64,000 bases of DNA from Lachnospiraceae bacterium UBA7076. GTDB taxonomy: Bacteria > Bacillota > Clostridia > Lachnospirales > Lachnospiraceae. The stretch is taken from the NCBI GenBank assembly GCA_002493625.1, contig DKZK01000041.1, positions 1-64,000 on the forward strand, written 5' to 3'. The notes beneath the pieces were generated by a model. It saw only the letters and a list, made by a program, of their open reading frames with translations, ran no database searches and was not told where the DNA came from. The position numbers were made by a program, and so were the translations under genes. This document shows, one piece after another, positions 54,500 to 62,601 of this stretch (position 1 is the stretch's first letter; each line of letters starts with the position of its first letter).

Positions 54500-55411
54500 T
54501 TATTCTGCCATTGCCTCTGCAACAACTGCCGCAAGCGCGATAGAGTTGACCTTTGTCTCACATGTATCTGAACGTGACGTAAGTATGACAGGAGCCTTTG
54601 TTCCCGTAAGAATACATCCGTTCTTTGTGTTTGCCGTATGAACTAATGTCTTATATGTAATATTTCCTGCATGTATGTCAGGGAACAGTAAAATGTCAGC
54701 GTCTCCGACTATCTTTCTTCCCGTTGCACCCTTATGTCTTGCCGCCTCAGGGTCAATGGCAAGATCCATGGAAAGAGGTCCGTCAATGATGCAGCCCGTT
54801 ATTTCCCCTGCCTCATTCATCTTTGTGAGCTGATCTGCCTCAACCGTGGCAGGCATTTTAGGATTTACTACCTCAACGGCTGCAAGAGGCGCAACCTTAG
54901 GATTGGCGATGCCGCATGCATGAACGACCTCAACGGTGTTGTTTATTATTCCTACCTTGTCCTCAAGCGTAGGGTAAGGAATAAATGCAACATCCGTAAG
55001 GAAAAACATTTTATCATATCCCTCAATCTCAAAAAGAGCCACGTGTGAAAGCGGCTTGCCTGTCCTGAGCCCAACCTCCTTGTCAAGCACGCTCTTAAGA
55101 AATCCCTTTGTGTCGATAAGTCCTTTCATATACATGTCAGCCTTGCCGTCATGCACAAGCTTAACAGCAGTAAGCGCTGCCTCTGTTGTATCCTTGACGT
55201 CGATAATCTCAAAACCGCTTATGTCGATATTAACGCTTGCGGCTATTTCCTTTATCTTGTCCTCGTCTCCAACTAAAATAGCATCTGCAATGTCTCTTTC
55301 CTTAGCGGCTGCAACCGCCTCAAGCACTGCGTCATCCTGCGCAACTGCAACTGCAAGCTTCTTCATGCTGCATGATTTTACTTTGTCCAATAATGCTTCA
55401 AAACTGTTCAT
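54500..55411 (-). CDS. ptb: Phosphate butyryltransferase
   Basis: The 303-residue PTA/PTB-family enzyme has VAVAQDDAVLEAVAAAKER, DMYMKGLIDTKGFLKSVLDK, FFLTDVAFIPYPTLEDKVGI and IVGDADILLFPDIHAGNITY. It converts butyryl-CoA and phosphate into butyryl phosphate and CoA. Together with buk it points to butyrate formation by substrate-level phosphorylation, as in Coprococcus and Butyrivibrio-type lineages. AAGGACAA before the ATG serves as the ribosome binding site. Phosphotransacetylase is the alternative family member, but the buk neighbour decides. Confidence 0.93.
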   Translation of the reverse strand: MNSFEALLDKVKSCSMKKLAVAVAQDDAVLEAVAAAKERDIADAILVGDEDKIKEIAASVNIDISGFEIIDVKDTTEAALTAVKLVHDGKADMYMKGLIDTKGFLKSVLDKEVGLRTGKPLSHVALFEIEGYDKMFFLTDVAFIPYPTLEDKVGIINNTVEVVHACGIANPKVAPLAAVEVVNPKMPATVEADQLTKMNEAGEITGCIIDGPLSMDLAIDPEAARHKGATGRKIVGDADILLFPDIHAGNITYKTLVHTANTKNGCILTGTKAPVILTSRSDTCETKVNSIALAAVVAEAMAE

Positions 55412-55502
55412 TTGTCCTTTTCCTTTCTATCGCTTATTAACAGGCAATCTTAACCTGTCCTCCATGCACGGCAAGGCATAACGTCTTACCCTTTTATTAC
55501 AT

Positions 55503-55739
55503 TCATCGTGACTTTTTGCTTATCAGCACGTCCAATCCCGATGATATAATACACAAAATCACGGCAACCACACCGATTGCCTTATTTATGCTTTTTTGAA
55601 TGTCCTTCCTGTGCTTAACCGCCTCCTTAAGCAGCTTCTTCTGCTCCTTTGTAAGCTTATATTTTATTGCCTTTTTCGGTTCTTTTACCTTTTTAGGCTT
55701 TTTTGCTTTTTTAACCTTTAATTTTTTTGCTTCCGCCAA
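55503..55739 (-). CDS. Small Lys-rich single-span membrane protein
   Basis: The 78 residues form a strongly basic N-terminal half (KVKKAKKPKKVKEPKKAIK) and one C-terminal membrane helix (AIGVVAVILCIISSGLDVLI). No family is recognised. The basic region inside the cell could contact nucleic acid or membrane lipid. It lies 91 nt upstream of ptb on the same strand. Confidence 0.55.
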   Translation of the reverse strand: MAEAKKLKVKKAKKPKKVKEPKKAIKYKLTKEQKKLLKEAVKHRKDIQKSINKAIGVVAVILCIISSGLDVLISKKSR

Positions 55740-55847
55740 GCTAAAACCCCCATTTCAAATTACATTGCATACAACTGCTTCGCAGGTTTACCCATAAGGG
55801 TTATTATACCACAGTACAATCGGTTTTATCAATACGGAAAAGCCTGC

Positions 55848-57176
55848 TTATTCCCCATCTCCCTTCGGTCTCGCTATCATATAAGACACGGTAAGCATAA
55901 TTGTCATAAGCACCCAGCTTATGGGCTCGGTAAATGCAACGCCCTTATACGCAAGCACCGGAACAATCAGATTGGCAGACACAATTTTTACAACCATCTC
56001 CATGCCGCTTGAAAAAAGCGGCATTACCTTATGCCCCATTCCCTGTAGTGAGCAGCGAAGTATAAGAAGCGGTCCGAGCACATAGAAAAATACAATGCTT
56101 ATCTTCATGTACATAACGGCTGCCGATATAATAGTTGCATCATCCGTGCTTGTTATCCATTTCAAAATTCCCTCGCCAAAGGTATAGCATGCGAAAATAA
56201 GAAATGTTGTTGCAATCGTAGCCATATAGATTGCCTGACGTATTCCCTGCCTCACGCGGGCAAATTTTCCGGCACCCATATTCTGACTGACAAATGTAGT
56301 CATTGCAACCGCAATTGAGAAAATCAATATTGTGAGCATGTCAAAGAGCTTTCTTGCAGCCGTATGCGCCGCAACGTACGCGGTCCCCAGCTTGTTTATG
56401 GCATTTTGAAGCACAATGGTTCCCACATTTACTATACAGCCCATAAGTCCCATGGAAAGACCCGTTGTGAAAAGCTCCGTATACTGCTTTTTCTCAAATC
56501 TCCACTCTCCCTTGGCAGGAACAATCATTTTAAACCTTTTAAAAATATATATCACGCAGAGGCTTCCTGCAATTGCCTGTGAAATTATGGTTGCATAAGC
56601 TGCGCCCTTTATTCCCATTGACAGAACCTTTACAAATAAAATATCAAGTCCGGTGTTTATAAGAAGCGCCGCAATCAGACAGTAAAGGGGCGTTTTGCTG
56701 TCCCCCACTGACATCAGTATATTTGCGCACAAATTATAAACGGCAGTAAATATAATGCCTGCCAGAATTATCTTCACATATGCAAGGGCATCCGCCATTA
56801 TATCCTCCGGGGTCGCAAGCATTTTAAGCAAATCGTTAATAAAGAAATGACTGACCGCCGTAAGGATTACCGCAATGGAAAATGCAAGAACAATCGAGCC
56901 TGCAATATATTTTCTCATTTTTTTATAATCCTTTGCCCCGTAGCTGTTGGCAACGGAAATTGCAAAGCCCTGTGTTAATCCGTTCAAAAAACCTATTACT
57001 GTATTTGACACCACAGTTGTTGCCCCTACCGCGGCAAATGCGCTTGTATTTATATATGTGCTGACAATTTTACTGTCCACAAAATTGTAAAGCTGCTGAA
57101 AAATGCTTCTGCATATTATCGGTATTGCAAAAATTAAAATAACCTTCCATGGCGTTCCCTTTGTTAATTCTTTCAT
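55848..57176 (-). CDS. MATE-family efflux transporter
   Basis: The 442-residue polytopic protein has the two-fold MATE pattern. Helix 1 reads LIFAIPIICRSIFQQLYNFV with DSKIVSTYI. The loop GATTVVSNTVIGFLNGLTQG and AISVANSYGAKDYKKMRK follow in the first half, and SMGLMGCIVNVGTIVLQNAI with FVSQNMGAGKFARVRQG in the second. It exports cationic or drug-like compounds using a Na+ or H+ gradient. No regulator is adjacent and the substrate is unknown. It is a single-gene unit. Confidence 0.9.
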   Translation of the reverse strand: MKELTKGTPWKVILIFAIPIICRSIFQQLYNFVDSKIVSTYINTSAFAAVGATTVVSNTVIGFLNGLTQGFAISVANSYGAKDYKKMRKYIAGSIVLAFSIAVILTAVSHFFINDLLKMLATPEDIMADALAYVKIILAGIIFTAVYNLCANILMSVGDSKTPLYCLIAALLINTGLDILFVKVLSMGIKGAAYATIISQAIAGSLCVIYIFKRFKMIVPAKGEWRFEKKQYTELFTTGLSMGLMGCIVNVGTIVLQNAINKLGTAYVAAHTAARKLFDMLTILIFSIAVAMTTFVSQNMGAGKFARVRQGIRQAIYMATIATTFLIFACYTFGEGILKWITSTDDATIISAAVMYMKISIVFFYVLGPLLILRCSLQGMGHKVMPLFSSGMEMVVKIVSANLIVPVLAYKGVAFTEPISWVLMTIMLTVSYMIARPKGDGE

Positions 57177-57289
57177 AGTTATGAAACCTCGTATATTATT
57201 AATATCCTATAGGTGTTTGCGAAACTTTGTTTTTTCAAATGTCCGTTATCCGGTAGAGACGTATCAGCATATAATACTTTGCAACATAT

Positions 57290-58750
57290 TTATAATCCCC
57301 TTATTACCTTACCGCTTTGATAATAAGAAAGTAAAATATCTACATCCTCCTGTTCTATAATCTCACCCTTCACGGCGATACAGCTCCCCGGCGGATATAC
57401 ATATATGTTATTCTCCGCAAAGGTTCCCAGAAGCCCTTTTATCTTCTCGGTTTCCCATTCTTCCTCACTGTACCCATACTTTTCCTCGGATTTCACCTGC
57501 GCATCCTTGTCCAAATCCTTTAATACCTTATATAAATAATCGAAATCCTCCTCGCTGTCAAAGGGTGTTGATATAAGCACAATATGATGTGTTCCCGACA
57601 TCTCGCATATTATGCCATGCCGTCTGAGCTTATCTTCAACAATTATTCCGTATTCCTTCGTACAAAAAACGATACGTGTGCTGTCATATGCAAAAATATG
57701 ACTGTCCCTGTTCTTCAGGTTTTCAGGAAACAACACGATATTTTCAAATTCTGACGCCCTTTTCCTGAAATCTGCCAAAGCTTCAAGATAGCTTCTGTAA
57801 TCATAAGAGCAAGCCCAATCTACTGCAAGCTCCATGCTGCAAAGCATAACATAGGAGGGGGAGGACGACATAAATACGGATTTATATTTTTGTACCGCCG
57901 GATTCAGCAATGGATTTATAACATGGAGCAGCGCCGTCTGGGTCATGGCAGGAAGCGTCTTGTGAAGGCTCTGCACCACAATGTCCGCATATGGTATGGC
58001 GCTTAAGTTGTCATTTTTATACATAAACGGCAGATGGGCACCGTGCGCCTCGTCCACGATAAGCATGATTCCATAACGATGAAGTATTTTGCTTATAGCG
58101 CAAATATCGGATATTATTCCCTCATACGTGGGACTTGTAATAACCATTGCCCCTATATCCTTCTGCTCTGCGCATATTGCTTCAAGCTCACTCGTATCAA
58201 TGGAACCATAAATCTCACTTTTATGCCTACTACTTTCATGCCCGCCGCCTTCACCGCTCTGTATCTCAAGCTTTTTATATCCACCGTTTTCACCATGGCA
58301 TACTTCATGCCTTTTATGCCCCCCGTTTTCACCATAGCATGCTTCAAGCCTCTCAGGCTCTATGTAAACAGCCTCAAGTCCTAAAAGCTGCACCGTATTT
58401 ATAACGGACTTGTGACAATTTTTTGCCACGATAAGCTTTTTTGCTTGGGTAGCTGCAATTGCCGTCATTATTCCGCAGGTGGCCCCATTAATAAGATAAT
58501 AGCTTGCAAACGTGTTATACACCTTTGCAAGCTCCTTCTGCGACCTGTCTATCATTTCCTCAGGCATATGTAAATCGTCAAGACCGTAAACCTCCGTTAC
58601 GTCCATTCCGTAAACGTCAGATATAACCTCCATAACATTTACATTTCTGCTCTTACGGTTAAACCCTTTTCTCTTATGCCCGGGCATGTGCCATGGGATA
58701 TTCTGTCCGTCAATATATGACTGTAAACCATTCACAATATGTTTTTTCAA
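57290..58750 (-). CDS. Orn/Lys/Arg decarboxylase-family PLP enzyme
   Basis: The 486-residue protein of the short Gram-positive type starts NGLQSYIDGQNIPWHMPGHK, has YYLINGATCGIMTAI, VDEAHGAHLPFMY and the PLP lysine in VQSLHKTLPAMTQTAL. It would decarboxylate arginine, lysine or ornithine to a polyamine precursor. An unusual insertion at about 155-195 consists of repeated CYGENGGHKRHE / CHGENGGYKKLE units encoded by two imperfect 33-bp repeats. It lies inside the catalytic domain and looks like a surface loop expansion. Confidence 0.87.
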   Translation of the reverse strand: MKKHIVNGLQSYIDGQNIPWHMPGHKRKGFNRKSRNVNVMEVISDVYGMDVTEVYGLDDLHMPEEMIDRSQKELAKVYNTFASYYLINGATCGIMTAIAATQAKKLIVAKNCHKSVINTVQLLGLEAVYIEPERLEACYGENGGHKRHEVCHGENGGYKKLEIQSGEGGGHESSRHKSEIYGSIDTSELEAICAEQKDIGAMVITSPTYEGIISDICAISKILHRYGIMLIVDEAHGAHLPFMYKNDNLSAIPYADIVVQSLHKTLPAMTQTALLHVINPLLNPAVQKYKSVFMSSSPSYVMLCSMELAVDWACSYDYRSYLEALADFRKRASEFENIVLFPENLKNRDSHIFAYDSTRIVFCTKEYGIIVEDKLRRHGIICEMSGTHHIVLISTPFDSEEDFDYLYKVLKDLDKDAQVKSEEKYGYSEEEWETEKIKGLLGTFAENNIYVYPPGSCIAVKGEIIEQEDVDILLSYYQSGKVIRGL

Positions 58751-58859
58751 TGTAATTATGCTCCTTTATACATTGTCTCCGAAAAAGCGGCTGCCTGCCA
58801 TAGCATCAACTGTAAATTGACATTACAGGTTCTCTTGGCAGCATAGCTACCCACGAAAC

Positions 58860-60536
58860 TCATGACAGTGTCAGTCCCTCCACATCGGCAAGCGAGATTA
58901 TTGTTAGCTCATCATCTGAGAAATCCGCCATATTTACAAGTCTGTTCGCCTGATTATTTATGGCGTTATCCAGATAATTTCTTGCGGAACGGGCATTACC
59001 AAAGTTCTCAGGCGGATACTCAAGCACCTCATTGAAATATCCCTCTATATGCTTCACAGCCTCATCGGTAATGGTATAATCAAGCTTTGCCGCCCTGTTG
59101 CGCATTATTGTAATAAGCTCCGACGCGCTGTAATTCGGAAATTCTATCGTCCTGTTAAATCTGGAGCGAAGACCCGGATTTGCGTCAAGGAAATCCTGCA
59201 TCTCGTCATGATACCCCGCAACAATTACAATAAGGTCGTCACGGAAATCCTCCATCGCCTTATTTAACACATCGATGGCTTCCTTTCCGAAGTCACCCTC
59301 CTGTCCGGTTGAAAGGGCATAAGCCTCATCAATAAACAAAATGCCGCCCTTTGCCTTTTCCACAACCTCCATAACCTTGATGCCGGTCTGTCCCATATAT
59401 CCCGCAACAAGACCGGAACGATCCACCTCAACAAGCTGACCCTTGGATAAAACTCCAAGGCAGTGGTATATTTTTGCAAGTATTCTTGCCACCGTGGTTT
59501 TTCCTGTACCGGGATTACCGAGGAACACAAGGTGATTGTTTGTAGGTGGAATTTCCAGCCCTTTTTCCTGCCTTATTTTACATATCTTAAGAAGGTTTAC
59601 AAGGTTGTTTACCTCCTTTTTTACGCCCAGCATGCCTATAAGACCGTTCAATTCGCTTAACATTTCCTCAAGGCTTACCGCTTCCTCCGCCTCGGTTATA
59701 TTGCCAATAAATTTATTCTCATCATTATTTTCTGCCTCCTGTGAAGGGGTTATGTCCGCATCAAGACTTCCGTCTGCTTCCGGCATATCGTGGGTATATA
59801 CATCCATGTTTGCCCCAAAGAAAAAATTACGCGGTTTTTTATCAAGGCGCTCTCTGTCATCCCTTACCAGATCCTGTATTTCATCATATGACGGTTCACT
59901 ATACTCCGCCTCGTCATAGCCGTACTTCACAACCTCCTGCTTAACCTTGCTGCCCGGCTTAAATGCTATTGTAGGCTTAAAGGATATCATTTTTCCCTGA
60001 ATAATATCAATACTTTCACGAAGCATCATTATATATCCGGAAAGCGCAGCAACCTCGTTGGCGGTTACCTCCTCGTTACATGCAATAAAATCATTACCGA
60101 TATAATTGAATGTCGTTACATACAGCATAATCAAGTCATAGTACTGGTTACTTATTTCTCCCGTCTCAGGTCCCACGTTTGACCTTACAAACGGCTCTAA
60201 GGATACGGGAGGTCTTTCCTTGATTTTTTCAGTTTTTAAATCCCATCTGTCTGCATATTTGGACAATTCCTTAAATGTATACGGCATTTTAAAAAATTCG
60301 TTTATGTACATTATTTCATCATCTGACAGTTCGCCGTCCGAATATGCAAGGTAGACAAGAAAATTAAGCATATCCGTCCTGTAGGATTCCTCTAAGGCAA
60401 CCCTTCCGGCAGTACGGACATACTCAGCCCTTCCAATGCTTACAGCACGCCGATAGCATAAGTCATACATGGCAAGACTTTCCTGTTTTACTTTTACCTT
60501 CGGCTTTTTAAAACTAAACTTTAAATCCAATGCCAT
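58860..60536 (-). CDS. AAA+ ATPase of the CbbX/SpoVK family with TerB-like N-terminus
   Basis: The 558-residue cytoplasmic protein has an N-terminal helical region (about 20-190) containing LVYLAYSDGELSDDEIMYIN, which resembles a TerB-like fold. An acidic linker (200-290) leads to a CbbX/SpoVK-type AAA+ module: FLGNPGTGKTTVARILA (Walker A), GGILFIDEAYALS (Walker B), VIVAGYHDEM (sensor 1) and LRSRFNRTIEFPNYS with NFGNARSARN (sensor 2). Relatives remodel proteins (Rubisco activation, spore coat, EccA in type VII secretion). No secretion genes are adjacent, so the target is unknown. Confidence 0.85.
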   Translation of the reverse strand: MALDLKFSFKKPKVKVKQESLAMYDLCYRRAVSIGRAEYVRTAGRVALEESYRTDMLNFLVYLAYSDGELSDDEIMYINEFFKMPYTFKELSKYADRWDLKTEKIKERPPVSLEPFVRSNVGPETGEISNQYYDLIMLYVTTFNYIGNDFIACNEEVTANEVAALSGYIMMLRESIDIIQGKMISFKPTIAFKPGSKVKQEVVKYGYDEAEYSEPSYDEIQDLVRDDRERLDKKPRNFFFGANMDVYTHDMPEADGSLDADITPSQEAENNDENKFIGNITEAEEAVSLEEMLSELNGLIGMLGVKKEVNNLVNLLKICKIRQEKGLEIPPTNNHLVFLGNPGTGKTTVARILAKIYHCLGVLSKGQLVEVDRSGLVAGYMGQTGIKVMEVVEKAKGGILFIDEAYALSTGQEGDFGKEAIDVLNKAMEDFRDDLIVIVAGYHDEMQDFLDANPGLRSRFNRTIEFPNYSASELITIMRNRAAKLDYTITDEAVKHIEGYFNEVLEYPPENFGNARSARNYLDNAINNQANRLVNMADFSDDELTIISLADVEGLTLS

Positions 60537-60578
60537 CTCTCTACTCCCAGTAAACTAATCTTATATATATTTCACGTA

Positions 60579-61286
60579 TTATTGCAGCTCCAATGCTTTA
60601 AGCTCATGGTACAGCCTTGCAATGGGCAATCCCACAACATTATTGTAATCTCCGCATATGTCCTTTATGTATATGCCAAAGCTTCCCTGTATTCCATACG
60701 CTCCCGCCTTGTCCATGCATTCCCCTTTTGCAATGTAATCTTCTATTTCCTTATCCGTCATGGGATAACATGTAACCCTTGTACATTCATAAAAGCTGTG
60801 CGTGAATGCGTTTTCAAATGCATCCGTCCGCTGTATAGACAGGCTTCCAAAAATATCATTCTCATGTATATGCAGTGCCTCAGACTTCCCATTTGAATCC
60901 GGAGCATGCCACACAAAAGAAACCCCTGTATAAACCTCATGGATATTTCCCTGCAAGCTTCTTATCATCTCCACCGCTTCATCAGCCGAGGCAGGCTTCC
61001 CAAGTATATTTCCGCCTATGGAAACAACCGTATCGGCGCCTATGACAAGTATATTTTCCAATGCGGTATTGCTTCCTGTGGAAGCAGCGCATTGAGATAT
61101 TTTCTCCGCATACCTCTGATACACATCACTTGCCTTAAGCAAGGAAAGCTTTTGCACAACTATTTCAGACTCTTTATCAACAATTACCTCATCTGCATGG
61201 GAAGGTATAATTTCAAAGGCGTATCCCGCCTGCTCCATAAGCTCACGTCTCCGGGGCGATTGGGATGCCAAAATAATTTTTCTCAT
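60579..61286 (-). CDS. maf: Maf-family nucleoside triphosphate pyrophosphatase
   Basis: ATG 61284-61286 gives 235 residues opening MRKIILASQSPRRRELMEQA, with VIGADTVVSIGGNILGKPAS, MIRSLQGNIHEVYTGVS and the closing AGAYGIQGSFGIYI and NNVVGLP. It hydrolyses dTTP, UTP or modified nucleotides. It is longer than the usual 190-200 residues. Extra residues lie before VIGAD (SQCAASTGSNTALEN) and around WHAPDSNGKSEALHIHEND. The upstream frame extension is ignored because GAGG sits before this ATG. Confidence 0.9.
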   Translation of the reverse strand: MRKIILASQSPRRRELMEQAGYAFEIIPSHADEVIVDKESEIVVQKLSLLKASDVYQRYAEKISQCAASTGSNTALENILVIGADTVVSIGGNILGKPASADEAVEMIRSLQGNIHEVYTGVSFVWHAPDSNGKSEALHIHENDIFGSLSIQRTDAFENAFTHSFYECTRVTCYPMTDKEIEDYIAKGECMDKAGAYGIQGSFGIYIKDICGDYNNVVGLPIARLYHELKALELQ

Positions 61287-61443
61287 ATATTGCCTCACAA
61301 ACATAAAAAAGCTCATGACTAATTTTACACCAATCAGCCATGAAAGTCAAAGACCCTCGCGGCAGTCGCCAAATAGCTGAAAGCAGTCATTTGGCTCGTT
61401 GCTCGCAGGAATAAACGGAAAAATTCAACTTTAATAACATTTT

Positions 61444-62010
61444 TTATTTTTTGCTCAAAAATTTCTTTTCAAGCTCAAGCAAATCCATTTTTCTCTCTTT
61501 CATCCTTTTGCATGGGATTCCTACATATATACCCCATGCATCAATACTTTTATTTACCAGGGACATACTGCCTACGGAACAGCCCTCACCGATTGTTACA
61601 TCAGGTAATATACTTGACCCGGTGCCGATGATGGAATGTTTTTTTATTGTGACTGTTCCCTCCGTCACATTTCTGAATTTATCGGGAAGCATAGGATTTG
61701 TTAAAGCCGCTCCGCTGTAATCATCACTTACTCCATACACGACGCAGCGGGATGATAATGTAGTAAAATCCTCCATAATAATACCTGCATCACCGCCAAA
61801 CAAACCGCAATATGCGGCAATGTGAATATAACTTCCCAAGCTTATATTTCCGCTTAAAATACAGAAATCATCTATTCTCACATTATCTCCGATGCTGATT
61901 TTGTCTGCTCCGTATATTGTTGCATTTCTGCTTATTAACACATTTTTTCCATAGGACTTCAAGCCTATTTCCTTTAGTTCTTCCTCACTGTAAAAACTCG
62001 TTTTCATCAA
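61444..62010 (-). CDS. Left-handed beta-helix acyltransferase
   Basis: The 188-residue hexapeptide-repeat protein has coils such as ISRNATIYGADKISIGDNVR, GSYIHIAAYCGLFGG and SILPDVTIGEGCSVGSMSLV, and the terminal GIPCKRMKE. It resembles WbbJ/NeuD-type O- or N-acetyltransferases for surface sugars. The catalytic His is probably that in KKHSIIGTG or YIHIAAYCG. Its start overlaps the ArsR stop by 4 nt (ATGA), so it is co-translated with a metal regulator, an odd pairing. The substrate is unknown. Confidence 0.83.
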   Translation of the reverse strand: MMKTSFYSEEELKEIGLKSYGKNVLISRNATIYGADKISIGDNVRIDDFCILSGNISLGSYIHIAAYCGLFGGDAGIIMEDFTTLSSRCVVYGVSDDYSGAALTNPMLPDKFRNVTEGTVTIKKHSIIGTGSSILPDVTIGEGCSVGSMSLVNKSIDAWGIYVGIPCKRMKERKMDLLELEKKFLSKK

Positions 62011-62375
62011 TCATCCTCCTCAATATGCTCGCAGCCCTGCGCAATTATTGTCCGTACATGGTTATCCGCAAGGGAGTAAAAAATGGATTTTCCCTCCCTC
62101 CGGCTTTTCACAAGCTTATTCTGCTTTAAAATTTTGAGCTGGTGCGATATTGCCGACTGGGTCATGTTAAGCGCCGCCGCCAGATCACAGACGCAGACCT
62201 CCGCCTCAAAAAGCACGAACAAAATCCGTATTCTCGTGGAATCCCCAAAAACCTTAAAAAGCTCCGCCAAATCATAAAGCTCCGTTTCCGGGGGCATTTT
62301 TTCATTAACGATTTTTAAGAGATGGTCGTGTACCTCTACCGTATCACAGCATTCTATTTTCTTTGCTTCTGCCAC
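62007..62375 (-). CDS. ArsR/SmtB-family metal-responsive repressor
   Basis: The 122-residue winged-helix protein has ELFKVFGDSTRIRILFVLFE, the alpha-3 cysteines EVCVCDLAAALNMTQSAISH, and an alpha-5 zinc site DNHVRTIIAQGCEHIEE (Asp-x-His-x10-His-x2-Glu), as in CzrA/SmtB/ZiaR. An N-terminal ECC could add ligands, as in CadC. It most likely represses the adjacent P-type ATPase when Zn/Cd are low. It starts at GTG 62375. Its -35 lies within a palindromic element. Confidence 0.87.
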   Translation of the reverse strand: MAEAKKIECCDTVEVHDHLLKIVNEKMPPETELYDLAELFKVFGDSTRIRILFVLFEAEVCVCDLAAALNMTQSAISHQLKILKQNKLVKSRREGKSIFYSLADNHVRTIIAQGCEHIEEDD

Positions 62376-62395
62376 ATAATCACCCTTTCATTAAT

Positions 62396-62425
62396 ATAAT
62401 CAATTGCGAAACTCCATTTTGTCAA
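62396..62425 (-). promoter_or_regulatory. arsR promoter overlapping the palindromic element
   Basis: The minus strand reads TTGACA (62420-62425), 18 nt, GATTAT (62396-62401). The -35 lies in the terminal region of the 200-bp element, the -10 at its boundary. ACTC...GAGT half-sites around the -35 may form an operator. Confidence 0.45.
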
Positions 62426-62600
62426 AATTTGAGTTGTAGAAAATATACAATTTCATAAGCAAGGTGCTTTGGAGCCGCCAGCGCTTAGCGAGGTATTTTC
62501 GAGCTTAGCGCCGTTGCGAGCGACAAGCAGCGCAAGCGTGCCTTACGTTGAATTGTATATTTTCTACAACGTATTATATGAAAACAAAGTTTCGCAATTG
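62401..62600. repeat. 200-bp MITE-like palindromic element (family 3)
   Basis: Perfect 13-bp terminal inverted repeats (CAATTGCGAAACT, 62401-62413; complement at 62588-62600) are followed inward by an unpaired stretch and 20-bp perfect arms (GTTGTAGAAAATATACAATT at 62433-62452, complement at 62551-62570). The centre is GC-rich with GCTTAGCG repeats. No coding capacity. It starts next to the ATPase stop codon and ends 25 nt before the arsR start. I see no certain target duplication. Confidence 0.85.
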
Positions 62601-62601
62601 C

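Noticed and set aside
62401..62600. Simple intrinsic terminator of the P-type ATPase
   Set aside because: At 200 bp with separate 13-bp and 20-bp inverted repeat blocks and a GC-rich centre it is much larger than a terminator, although it may stop transcription incidentally.
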